This document shows positions 51,195 through 58,703 of a DNA stretch of 64,000 bases, piece after piece. Below the pieces are notes generated by a model. The model worked only from the letters and a program-made list of their open reading frames with translations. It was not told the origin of the DNA and searched no databases. The stretch is from contig JAIUOB010000005.1 of the NCBI GenBank assembly GCA_020161135.1, positions 124,001 to 188,000 of the forward strand, read 5' to 3'. Positions within the stretch are counted from its first letter, which is position 1. Every line of letters begins with the position of its first letter. The stretch comes from Gemmatimonadota bacterium. Lineage in GTDB: Bacteria > Gemmatimonadota > Gemmatimonadetes > Gemmatimonadales > Gemmatimonadaceae. The translations under genes and the position numbers were made by a program.

Positions 51195-51209
51195 TGGCAG
51201 GGCCTTTGC
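51195..51209 (+). promoter_or_regulatory. Sigma-54 (-24/-12) promoter of pilA
   Basis: TGGCAGGGCCTTTGC matches the -24/-12 consensus: TGGC, 7 bp, TTGC, with the 4-7-4 spacing. It lies 72 bp upstream of the pilA ATG, so transcription would start about 12 nt after the TTGC, at about 51220. The PilR-like activator gene is immediately upstream. Confidence 0.85.
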
Positions 51210-51280
51210 CCTATGCCATGGTGTCGCGAGGTCTTGCCACAACGGGCGACCCGTCGATTGACCCCCACTGGAGACTTACC

Positions 51281-51658
51281 ATGCAGCGTACGCGCAAGGG
51301 CTTCACCCTCATCGAACTCCTCATCGTCGTCGTGATCATCGGCATCCTGGCCGCGATCGCGATCCCGAAGTTCGCCGACACGAAGCGCAAGGCCTATGTC
51401 ACGGCCATGAAGTCGGACCTCAAGAACATGGTGTCGTCGGCCGAGGCGTGGTTCTCGGACAACAACACGTACGCTGGCTACACGGCGCCGGCCGGTTCGT
51501 CGGGCGTGACGCTCACGCTGACGGCCTCGACGGCCACGGGCTGGTCGGCCACGGCGGCGCATGCGAATGCGGCGGGCGCCTCCTGCGACATCGGCGTCGG
51601 CACGAGCACCCCGGCCGGTCGGGCCGAGGGCGAGCCCGGCGGCGCGACCTGCAAGTAA
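51281..51658 (+). CDS. pilA: Type IV pilin PilA (major pilin-like)
   Basis: ATG 51281 with GAGA/GGAG-type ribosome site 6-10 nt upstream gives a 125-residue prepilin. The leader MQRTRKG is short and basic; cleavage at G|FTLIE yields a mature N-terminus with Glu5, the hallmark of type IV pilins. The hydrophobic helix FTLIELLIVVVIIGILAAIAI continues to about residue 30. The C-terminal globular part is Ala/Thr/Gly-rich with two Cys (ASCDIG, GATCK) that could form the D-loop disulfide. The product is expected to form the pilus fibre. It is transcribed from the sigma-54 promoter and followed by a hairpin. A pseudopilin role of a secretion system is an alternative. Confidence 0.92.
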   Translation: MQRTRKGFTLIELLIVVVIIGILAAIAIPKFADTKRKAYVTAMKSDLKNMVSSAEAWFSDNNTYAGYTAPAGSSGVTLTLTASTATGWSATAAHANAAGASCDIGVGTSTPAGRAEGEPGGATCK

Positions 51659-51720
51659 GCAGCGCGCGTCTCTCGGCCTCGCGCCGAGCGGACCACCCGA
51701 AGTCCTAACACCTTGGGGGG

Positions 51721-51749
51721 AAGGGGTCGGGCTCACGCTCGGCCCCTTT
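51721..51749 (+). terminator. Hairpin terminator after pilA
   Basis: AAGGGGTCGGGC, loop TCAC, GCTCGGCCCCTTT forms a stem of about 12 base pairs with one or two mismatches, starting 63 bp after the pilA stop. A short T run (TTT) follows. It would separate pilA from the sensor kinase gene downstream. Confidence 0.65.
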
Positions 51750-51812
51750 GCCGTTGCCACCGGTCTCGGTTGGCAGTTGCCAGCGCCCAGCACGGGTCGC
51801 ATCCTCAAGGTC

Positions 51813-53015
51813 GTGTCGGAACCTCTGCGCCCCCGCATCCATGACCGCATCCGCAATGTGCTCCTCATTGCCGGTGGTTCGGCCATTGCGGCCATCCTCG
51901 TCACGATGTGGGCCACGGAGGGGCTCTCCCCGTCCACGCGCCTGCCGCTCGTGGTGCTGCTGGTGTGCCTCGTGGCGGCGGTGTCGGCCAGCGTGCTCCG
52001 GCGCCAGGTCGCGGCGCTGGTGGAGCGGCCGCTCGCGCAGTGCGTCGATGCGGCCGAGGCGATCGCCGGGGGCGACAGCAATCGCCTGGTGCCGCCCGGC
52101 GACACCATCGAGTTCGACCAGCTCGCCAGCAGCATCAATCGCATGACCGAGCAGCTCCTCGCCGCCACGCAGTCGCGCATGCGCGTCGAGAAGCTCGCCA
52201 CGATGGGACGTATCGCCGCCGGCATCTCGCACGAGATCGGCAATCCGGTGTCGGCCATCGCCAACTACGCGCACCTGCTGCGCATGCGGGCCGAGAGCGT
52301 GCCCGGCACCACCGAACCGCTCGACGCGCTCGAGCGCGAGATCACGCGCATCGATCGCATCATGCGTGGCCTGCTCGACTATGCGCGACCGCGGCGGCTC
52401 ACCCCCAAACCGATCATCGTCGATCACGTCATCGACGATGTGCTGCGCCTGCTGGGCGACCAGGGGATCACGCGGCGCTTCCGCATCGACAGCGAACTCG
52501 AGGCGCCCGACGGTGTGGTGTACGCTGAGCGACACGACCTGGAGCAGGTGTTCGTGAACCTGATCCTGAACGCGGTGGACGCCATGGATCGCGAGGGTGA
52601 CATCGTGATCCGGACGCGCATCAACGATGCCTCCGCGTTCACTGAGGCGGCCGAGAAGCGCCGCACCGATCCGCAGGCGCAGCGGTGGTCGCATCGCCCG
52701 AGCAAGCGCGCCCTCGCCTGGCTCGCGCGCACCGACGCGCCCTCGCACTTCCTGCAGGTCGTGCTTGCGGATTCCGGCACGGGCGTCGCGCCCGAGGACG
52801 AGGAGCGCATCTTCGAGCCCTTCTTCTCCACCAAGCAGCCCGGGAAGGGTACGGGACTCGGGCTCGCGATCGTCGCCAGCACCATCGAGAACCTGGGTGG
52901 CACCATCTGGGTGCAGCGTGCCCGTGAAGGCGGTGCGGCGTTCGTGATTCTGCTGCCGCTGCACCCCGGCGGGATGCGTGCGATCGGCCACGAGCTGGCG
53001 GGCAGCACGGCCTGA
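51813..53015 (+). CDS. Sensor histidine kinase, HAMP type
   Basis: GTG 51813 (VSEPLRPRIHDRIRN) gives 400 residues. Two TM helices (about 12-30 and about 40-60) flank almost no periplasmic loop, so the sensing part is small. A HAMP-like linker follows (VERPLAQCVDAAEAIAGGDSNRLVPPG). The H box is AAGISHEIGNPVSAIANYAHLL (His about 138). The ATPase domain includes NLILNAVDAMD, LADSGTGVAPEDEERIFEPFFSTKQPGKGTGLGLAIV. No response regulator is adjacent, so it is an orphan in this cluster, or a second input to the PilR-like regulator. It lies between pilA and the minor-pilin genes. Confidence 0.85.
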   Translation: MSEPLRPRIHDRIRNVLLIAGGSAIAAILVTMWATEGLSPSTRLPLVVLLVCLVAAVSASVLRRQVAALVERPLAQCVDAAEAIAGGDSNRLVPPGDTIEFDQLASSINRMTEQLLAATQSRMRVEKLATMGRIAAGISHEIGNPVSAIANYAHLLRMRAESVPGTTEPLDALEREITRIDRIMRGLLDYARPRRLTPKPIIVDHVIDDVLRLLGDQGITRRFRIDSELEAPDGVVYAERHDLEQVFVNLILNAVDAMDREGDIVIRTRINDASAFTEAAEKRRTDPQAQRWSHRPSKRALAWLARTDAPSHFLQVVLADSGTGVAPEDEERIFEPFFSTKQPGKGTGLGLAIVASTIENLGGTIWVQRAREGGAAFVILLPLHPGGMRAIGHELAGSTA

Positions 53016-53119
53016 ACGGCGCCGCGCCTGCGCCTGCCTTGCGGTACGGCGCGGGCTTTCGGGTATGTGCGCAGCGAATCGATGACAGTCGGAGCGGGCC
53101 ATGCGCACACGTTGTCGCC

Positions 53120-53509
53120 ATGCGCCCGCCATTCTCGTCCTCCACCCGCGCCCCGCGTCGTGGCCACGCACTTGTCGAGTGCCTCGTCGCGCTCACCCTC
53201 GTGGCCATCGGCGGCGCGGCGCTGCTGTCCGCCAGCGTCGGCAGTCTGGCCCTCCATGACGCCGCCGAGCAGATCGCGATCGTCGACGAGCTTGCGGCGC
53301 GCGAGACTGCGCGGCTGGTGGGTGGGCGATGCACGGTCGTGCCGCTTCCCGCGGCCACCCCCACGGCCCGCCTCCAGGTTGCCGCGCAGCGTACCGATCG
53401 GGCCGGCCTTGCGGGGCGCCTGCTCACGTACTCGTGGCACACGGTCGGTGCGGGCGGCCATCGCGCGCGTCGGTGGCCGCTGAGCGTCGGGGTGCCCTGT
53501 GTCCCGTGA
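53120..53509 (+). CDS. pilV: PilV-like minor prepilin
   Basis: ATG 53120 gives 129 residues. After a 16-residue leader (MRPPFSSSTRAPRRG) the prepilin motif is G|HALVECLVALTLVAIGGAALL: His takes the usual Phe position, while Glu5 is conserved. The mature part is Ala-rich with few polar residues and no recognised domain. It overlaps the next gene by 11 nt. In other pilus systems PilV-type minor pilins prime assembly and are cut by PilD. The assignment to PilV rests on its position before the PilW-like gene and on length. Confidence 0.65.
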   Translation: MRPPFSSSTRAPRRGHALVECLVALTLVAIGGAALLSASVGSLALHDAAEQIAIVDELAARETARLVGGRCTVVPLPAATPTARLQVAAQRTDRAGLAGRLLTYSWHTVGAGGHRARRWPLSVGVPCVP

Positions 53510-54395
53510 TGTCGGCGGTGCCCCGGTTCGCCGCGCGGGCGCCACGCTGGTCGAGCTGCTCGTCGCGCTGCCACTCGCGCTGCTCGTCGCGGCGCTCGCG
53601 GCACTCCTGCTGTTGCGTGCCGCACGTGAGGGACGCCGCGATGATGCCCGACGTGTCACGCGACGGGAGCTGCGGCACGCCGCCCTTGCGCTGGGAGCAG
53701 ACGTGGCGCCGCTGTCGGGTGCGCGGCTGCGGCAGTGGAGTGACTCGCTCATCGAGTTCTCCGCACCGCTCGTCAGCGTCGTGCTCTGCGACGTGCTCGA
53801 CTCCACGGTCTTCGTCGCCGCCGCGCCAGGCGACGGCGCGCCGGTGGTGCTCGCCTCCGCGCGCGACGGCGACGACCTCGTGGCATGGCGGGACACCAGT
53901 GCATCGGCCGCGCTTGCGCCCGCCGCCTTCGCGCCAGGCACGATCACACCCGTCCCGGTCGTGCTCACGGTGCGCGCGCCGGGCGCGTCGGCGGGTGTGG
54001 GCCGCTGCCCGCTGGGCGGCGGCACCGCACCACGCTGGCGCGTGCCCATCCACGGCGCCGCGCCCGCTGCCCTGGTGGGCATGCCCGCCACGCTGCACCG
54101 CGACACGCAATGGCTGCACTACCGCAGTGGAACCGCCTGGTGGCTTGGCAAGCGCGCGCGTGATCGCGGTGGGTGGGAGACTGTCCAGCCGGTCGCGGGC
54201 CCGCTGCTCTCCGCCGCCGCGGGCGGCATGCGCATCCAGGCGCTCGATGCTTCTGCACAGCCCACCGCACACGCGGACTCGGTCACACTCCTGCAGGTGA
54301 CCTGGCGCATGCCCCGACGCGCGCTGTCACGCACCGGCAGCGGGCGCGACAGCGCGGTCCTGTGGCTTCCGCTCCGCGCTGGCGGCGCGCCATGA
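53499..54395 (+). CDS. pilW: PilW-like minor prepilin
   Basis: GTG 53499 gives 298 residues. The prepilin motif is RRAG|ATLVELLVALPLALLVAALAALLLL: Ala at +1, Glu at +5. A longer beta-rich globular part follows (SVVLCDVLDSTVFVAAAPGDGAPVVLAS, TQWLHYRSGTAWWLGKRARD, GMRIQALDASAQPTA), which is consistent with the larger PilW class. It overlaps both neighbours (PilV-like by 11 nt, PilX-like by 4 nt), so the three minor pilins are co-translated. Identity as PilW is by size and order, not by conserved motifs in the globular part. Confidence 0.65.
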   Translation: MSRDVGGAPVRRAGATLVELLVALPLALLVAALAALLLLRAAREGRRDDARRVTRRELRHAALALGADVAPLSGARLRQWSDSLIEFSAPLVSVVLCDVLDSTVFVAAAPGDGAPVVLASARDGDDLVAWRDTSASAALAPAAFAPGTITPVPVVLTVRAPGASAGVGRCPLGGGTAPRWRVPIHGAAPAALVGMPATLHRDTQWLHYRSGTAWWLGKRARDRGGWETVQPVAGPLLSAAAGGMRIQALDASAQPTAHADSVTLLQVTWRMPRRALSRTGSGRDSAVLWLPLRAGGAP

Positions 54396-55429
54396 CCACC
54401 GACGCTGCGGTCAGGCCGTCGCGCGTCGCCCCGCAACGACGCGGCACCACGGTGCCCTTCGTGCTGCTCGCCCTCGCCGTCATCGCACTCCTGGTCCTGT
54501 CGTTCACGACAGCCAGTTGGCAGGCGCTGCGCGCCGCCACCACGGCCGCCCTCGGTGCGCGCGCGCGCGCCGCCACCGACGACGTGCTCGCCCAGCGCAT
54601 CGCCGACTGGCCCGCCGACTCCGTCGTCTTCCACGAGCTCGGCGTCACACGCACGGGAGGCGCCAGCAGCGCGGCCGGCGCGCCGGCAACCTGGCAGGTC
54701 GTCCGCACGCATCCGCTCATCGCCTGGCTTCGTGTGGTGGTGCGTGTCGACAGCGTCGACCAGGGCGCCGACCGCGCCGTGTGGCTCGAGCCGCCCGCGC
54801 TGCCGCTCGACGCCGCGCTCGCCACCACCGACGACGTGACCGGTCACGATCCGACCCGTGTCACCGCGGCACTGGTCCCCTTCGACACCGATCGCTGCGA
54901 TGCGACGATGCCCGCCGGGCCCACGGCCCTCATCGCCACCAGCGCACGCGGCGACGGCGTCGGCGTCTGGACGCCGCTGCCTGTCTCGAGCCCCCCACCC
55001 GCATCGTGGCGCGCGCTTCTCGACGCGGCATGGCCCACCCTCCGCGCACGTACGCAGCCCCGCGACGCCGCGCTCCTGCCACTCCTCATGCCCACCACAG
55101 GGTGGCAGGCCGCTCGGCTTGCCCCGCGCGACTCGGTACTCACCGGCGTCGCGGCCTGGCGTGGCCTGCTGGTCGCGGACGGCCCCCTCACACTCGATGG
55201 CACGCTGACGGTCATCGGGGTGCTCGTCGTCCGTGGGCCGCTGCATGTGCGCGCGGGCGCGCTCACCGTGCAGGGCGCGGTGCTCGTCGACGACCCTGGT
55301 CGCAGCACCGTCACGCTCGGGGGCGCCAGCACGCTCACCGCCGACCGCTGTGCGGTGGCGCACGCCCTCGCGACGGTCGCCCGCCCGCGCATCAGTCCCC
55401 TGAACGTGTGGCACGCCGTCACGTGGTAG
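54392..55429 (+). CDS. PilX-like pilus assembly protein
   Basis: ATG 54392 overlaps the PilW-like stop (ATGA) and gives 345 residues. The N-terminus has PQRRGTTVPFVLLALAVIALLVLSFTTASWQALRA, a PilX-type anchor: RRG followed by a hydrophobic helix, but with Val/Pro in the mature start and no Glu5. The remainder is a long Ala/Arg/Thr-rich globular part with beta strands at the end (LTVIGVLVVRGPLHVRAGALTVQGAVLVDD, a polymer-like beta-helix repeat). It closes the minor-pilin set. A 234-bp gap without a clear gene precedes pilM. PilX identity is by context only. Confidence 0.55.
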   Translation: MTTDAAVRPSRVAPQRRGTTVPFVLLALAVIALLVLSFTTASWQALRAATTAALGARARAATDDVLAQRIADWPADSVVFHELGVTRTGGASSAAGAPATWQVVRTHPLIAWLRVVVRVDSVDQGADRAVWLEPPALPLDAALATTDDVTGHDPTRVTAALVPFDTDRCDATMPAGPTALIATSARGDGVGVWTPLPVSSPPPASWRALLDAAWPTLRARTQPRDAALLPLLMPTTGWQAARLAPRDSVLTGVAAWRGLLVADGPLTLDGTLTVIGVLVVRGPLHVRAGALTVQGAVLVDDPGRSTVTLGGASTLTADRCAVAHALATVARPRISPLNVWHAVTW

Positions 55430-55663
55430 GCACGCGGCGTCACGCGCATGACATCGACGCGGGCCGCTCGGGCATGGGCCACCATCGTCACGGTGTGGGT
55501 GCGCGTACCGGGCGCTCCCAGAGCGAGGCGCGTTACCTCGCGTGACGCGGGTCGTTTCCTCGGTGACGCCCCGAGTGACGCGCACAGCGAGTCTGTGACG
55601 TCCCGGCGGTGGCACACACACCGGCGACATGCCGGTGCCAGTCACGCTCCAGCCAAGCCTCCC

Positions 55664-56707
55664 ATGGCGCTCTTCAGTCGCAAGAAGTTCACGGTCGGAC
55701 TCGACATCGGCAGCGGCCTCGTGAAGGCCGTGGTCATCGATCACGGCGGTGACACCCCGACGCTCGCGAAGGTGGTCATCACGCCACTCACCGAAGCCGC
55801 CATCGTCGAAGGCGAGGTCATGGACCATGAACTCGTCGTCGAAGCCATTCGGCAGACCGTGGCCGCCACGGGCGTGAAGACCAAGCACATCGTGTCCGCC
55901 GTGGGCGGACGCGATGTCATCGTGAAGAAGATCTCCATGGAGCGCGCCAAGGAAGCCCAGGCGCGCGAGATGATGCGCTGGGAAGCGGAACAGCACGTGC
56001 CGTTCGACATCGAGTCGGTCGAGATCGACTTCCAGGTGCTCGATCCCGACGCCGACGGCCTCGACATGCAGGTGCTGCTCGTCGCCGCGAAGCGCGATCT
56101 CGTCGAGGCCAAGCAGGCGCTCCTCAGTGAAGCCGGCGCGGCCGCCGCGGTCATGGACGTCGATGCGTTCGCGCTCCACAACGCCTTCGAGACCAACTAC
56201 CCCGACGCGATGAACGGTATCGTCGCGCTCCTCAACATCGGGAACGAGGCCACCAACCTCAACATCCTCGACGAGGGCGTGCCCATCCTCACGCGCGACT
56301 TCGCGATCGGCACCCGCCGCATCCGCGAAGACCTGCAGCGTGAGCATGGCGTCACCGCCGAGGAGGCTGAAGCGCTGCTGCGCGACGCGGACGTGGACGG
56401 ACGGCTCGCCAATACGGTGGCGATGCGCGGCGAGGAGCTCGCCATCGGCATCGAGCGCGCCTCGACCTTTCTCGCCACCTCCTCCCGTTCCTTCAGCTCC
56501 ATCCGCCTCATCTACGCCTGCGGTGGCGGCGCGCGCGTCCCGGGACTCCTCGCCTGGCTCGGCCAGCGTCTGGGCATGCCCGTCGAGGCCGCCAATGCGC
56601 TGGCCCGCCTCGAAGTGCGCGACGACGCGCTCGGCTTTCACGTCGCCGAGGACATCGCGCCTCTGCTGATGCTCCCCGTCGGACTCGCGCTGCGCGCGGC
56701 GGCCTGA
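55664..56707 (+). CDS. pilM: PilM, cytoplasmic actin-like pilus assembly protein
   Basis: ATG 55664 gives 347 residues. The FtsA/actin-like fold is seen in the opening KKFTVGLDIGSGLVKAVVID, and further in IVSAVGGRDVIVKKISME, EAEQHVPFDIESVEIDFQVL, MNGIVALLNIGNEATNLNIL and IRLIYACGGGARVPGLLAWLGQRLG, i.e. the phosphate-1, connecting and adenosine motifs of the actin superfamily. PilM binds the cytoplasmic tail of PilN and couples the inner-membrane assembly platform. It begins the pilMNOPQ operon, with pilN 11 bp later. The start is supported by position and by homology at the first residues. Confidence 0.93.
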   Translation: MALFSRKKFTVGLDIGSGLVKAVVIDHGGDTPTLAKVVITPLTEAAIVEGEVMDHELVVEAIRQTVAATGVKTKHIVSAVGGRDVIVKKISMERAKEAQAREMMRWEAEQHVPFDIESVEIDFQVLDPDADGLDMQVLLVAAKRDLVEAKQALLSEAGAAAAVMDVDAFALHNAFETNYPDAMNGIVALLNIGNEATNLNILDEGVPILTRDFAIGTRRIREDLQREHGVTAEEAEALLRDADVDGRLANTVAMRGEELAIGIERASTFLATSSRSFSSIRLIYACGGGARVPGLLAWLGQRLGMPVEAANALARLEVRDDALGFHVAEDIAPLLMLPVGLALRAAA

Positions 56708-56718
56708 GGAACGCCCCC

Positions 56719-57483
56719 ATGATGCTGCAAATCAACCTGCTCCCCGGCGGCCGCAAGAGTGCCTCCGCCGCCGGTGGCTTCCCCTTCGCCGACAAGCTCG
56801 GCGGCCTCGCGATCGTCAAGGACCCGTGGCTCCTCGGCGCCGCCGCGTCGGTCGTCGTGTCGCTGGTGACGGTCGGCATGCTCTTCACCGCGCAGAGCGC
56901 GCGGGCGGCGGAAGTCGCCACGCGCGTCGATCGTGCCGTGCGGGACTCGACGCGCTACGCCAAGGTGCTCGATGCCCGCCGCCGCCTGACGGCCGAGCGC
57001 GACTCGGTGTATCGCCAGCTCCAGATCATCCGCACCATCGATGACAATCGCTACAACTGGGCGCACATCCTCGACGAGGTGAGTCGCGCCCTGCCCGCGT
57101 ACACCTGGCTGACGCTGCTCGAGCAGACCTCCAAGGCGCCGGTGCCGCCGGGAGCCCTCGCCGACAAGGCGGAGAAGACCGAGCCGGCGGTGACGCCGGC
57201 CGCGGCCGCCGCCCGCAAGAAGGCTGCGGCGCGCCCCGACACGGTGCAGGTCCATCCGCCGCTCAGCTTCCGCCTCGTCGGCCAGACGGTCGACATCCAG
57301 GCGCTCACGATGTTCATGCGCCAGCTCGAGAGCTCGCCGTTCGTGCAGCACGTCTCGCTCACGAAGTCCGAGATCGTCGCCGTCGACGGCAAGGACATCA
57401 CGCAGTTCGAGCTGACGGCGGACTACGAAGTCCCACCGGGTGGCGTCGTGAAGACTGCGCCGCTCGTCGTTCCCGTGCGCTGA
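56719..57483 (+). CDS. pilN: PilN, inner-membrane pilus assembly protein
   Basis: ATG 56719 (or 56722) gives 254 residues starting MMLQINLLPGGRK, the INLLP peptide that binds PilM. A single TM helix is at about 35-57 (PWLLGAAASVVVSLVTVGMLF), then a periplasmic coiled coil (about 60-115, RVDRAVRDSTRYAKVLDARRRLTAERDSVYRQLQII) and a globular ferredoxin-like region (SFRLVGQTVDIQALTMFMRQLESSPFVQHVSLTKSEIV). An Ala/Pro insert (about 140-175) is longer than usual. It is spaced 11 bp from pilM and 12 bp before pilO. Confidence 0.9.
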   Translation: MMLQINLLPGGRKSASAAGGFPFADKLGGLAIVKDPWLLGAAASVVVSLVTVGMLFTAQSARAAEVATRVDRAVRDSTRYAKVLDARRRLTAERDSVYRQLQIIRTIDDNRYNWAHILDEVSRALPAYTWLTLLEQTSKAPVPPGALADKAEKTEPAVTPAAAAARKKAAARPDTVQVHPPLSFRLVGQTVDIQALTMFMRQLESSPFVQHVSLTKSEIVAVDGKDITQFELTADYEVPPGGVVKTAPLVVPVR

Positions 57484-57495
57484 CCCGAGCGAACC

Positions 57496-58116
57496 ATGGC
57501 CCTCATCCCCCAGAACCAGCGCGATCAGGTCAAGCTGCTCATCGCCTTCTCGGCGTTGTCGCTCGCCCTCCTCTACTGGATGTACCCGTACGCCTCGCGC
57601 GACGAGGCGATCGCCGCCGAGTCGGCCCGCGTCACGCAGCTCGAGGAGGACAACCAGAAGGCGGCCCGTGAGTTCGCCTCCGGGAGCATCGAGAAGCTGC
57701 GCGCGCAGGCAGCCGAGAATCGCTCGGCCCTCACCGTGATGCGCCGCCTCGTGCCCACCGGCAACGAAGTGCCCGCGTTGCTCGAGGAAGTCAGCACGGC
57801 GGCGCGCCGCGCGGGCCTCGACGTCGGCGGGGTCATCCCCGAGCCGGTCATCGCCGGCGAGCGCTTCGACACCTACCGCTACACCGTCACCATCATCGGC
57901 GGCTACCACCAGTTCGGCGAGTTCCTCGCCAACGTCGGGTCGCTGCCGCGCATCGTCGCTCCCGTGCAGTTCGGCATCGTCGTCGGTGACGCCGGCGCCC
58001 GCCGTCTCCAGCCGTCGCGCAACGACCGCAAGGGACAGCTCACGTCGACGATTACGCTGCAGACGTACGTCGAGAAGACGGCGCCGTCCCGCGCCGCCAA
58101 GGAGAGTGCCTCGTGA
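57496..58116 (+). CDS. pilO: PilO, inner-membrane pilus assembly protein
   Basis: ATG 57496 gives 206 residues. TM helix about 13-30 (KLLIAFSALSLALLYWMYPYA), coiled coil about 33-78 (ESARVTQLEEDNQKAAREFASGSIEKLRAQAAENR), then the ferredoxin-like domain (LVPTGNEVPALLEEVSTAARRAGLDVGGVI; YRYTVTIIGGYHQFGEFLANVGSLPRIVAPVQF), which closely matches PilO. The pair PilN-PilO forms heterodimers in the periplasm. Its stop overlaps the pilP GTG by 4 nt. Confidence 0.9.
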   Translation: MALIPQNQRDQVKLLIAFSALSLALLYWMYPYASRDEAIAAESARVTQLEEDNQKAAREFASGSIEKLRAQAAENRSALTVMRRLVPTGNEVPALLEEVSTAARRAGLDVGGVIPEPVIAGERFDTYRYTVTIIGGYHQFGEFLANVGSLPRIVAPVQFGIVVGDAGARRLQPSRNDRKGQLTSTITLQTYVEKTAPSRAAKESAS

Positions 58117-58703
58117 TCCGCACCGCCTTCCTCCCCAGTGCGGCGGGGCTCGTCCTCGCCGTCGCGTCGCTGGGCGCGCAGTCCGCGCCGCCGGCGAAAC
58201 CCGCTGCCGCGCCGGCCGTCTCCGCGCCGGCCGCCTCCGCGCCGGCCGCCTCCGCGCCGGCCACCACGGTGCAGTCGGCCGCCGGCACCGTCTCGGCCCC
58301 GCGCCCGGACGCGGCGCCCGCCGCGCCCACGGTGAAGACGGTGGGGCGCAAGAGCACCATGCCCACCGAGATCACCCTCGAACGCGAGGTGTTCGCGTAC
58401 GCCGGCGCCGGTCGCCGCGATCCGTACAAGTCGCTCATGTCGAGCAGTGATGTGCGTCCGCTGCTCAGCGACCTGCGCCTCACGGCCGTCGCCTTCGATC
58501 CGGACGGCAACAACTCCGTCGCGATCCTGCGCGACGCCAACTCGCAGCAGCAGTACCGCGTCCGCGTCGGCCAGCAGCTCGGTCGCCTGCGTGTCTCGGC
58601 CATCCGCCAGAAGGCGGTGCAGTTCACGATCGAGGAGTTCGGCTTCAATCGCACGGAAACGCTGCCGATCAGCAGTGACACGACGAAAGTGAGGAACCCA
58701 TGA
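58113..58703 (+). CDS. pilP: PilP, pilus assembly protein
   Basis: GTG 58113 overlaps the pilO stop and gives 196 residues. The N-terminus has a signal-like stretch (AFLPSAAGLVLAVASLGAQS); no lipobox Cys is found. A linker of repeated Ala-Pro-Ser units (SAPAASAPAASAPATT, three near-identical copies of a 12-bp unit) follows (about 30-70). The folded C-terminal domain (about 88-180: REVFAYAGAGRRDPYKSL, LRLTAVAFDPDGNNSVAILRDANSQQQYRVRVGQQLGRLRVSAIRQKAVQFTIEEF) is the PilP beta-sandwich that contacts PilQ. Its stop overlaps pilQ by 4 nt. Confidence 0.88.
   Translation: MIRTAFLPSAAGLVLAVASLGAQSAPPAKPAAAPAVSAPAASAPAASAPATTVQSAAGTVSAPRPDAAPAAPTVKTVGRKSTMPTEITLEREVFAYAGAGRRDPYKSLMSSSDVRPLLSDLRLTAVAFDPDGNNSVAILRDANSQQQYRVRVGQQLGRLRVSAIRQKAVQFTIEEFGFNRTETLPISSDTTKVRNP

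Noticed and set aside
55430..55663. Possible small gene in the gap between the PilX-like gene and pilM.
   Set aside because: The only open frame is Arg/Thr-rich and continuous with pilM; no separate start or domain.
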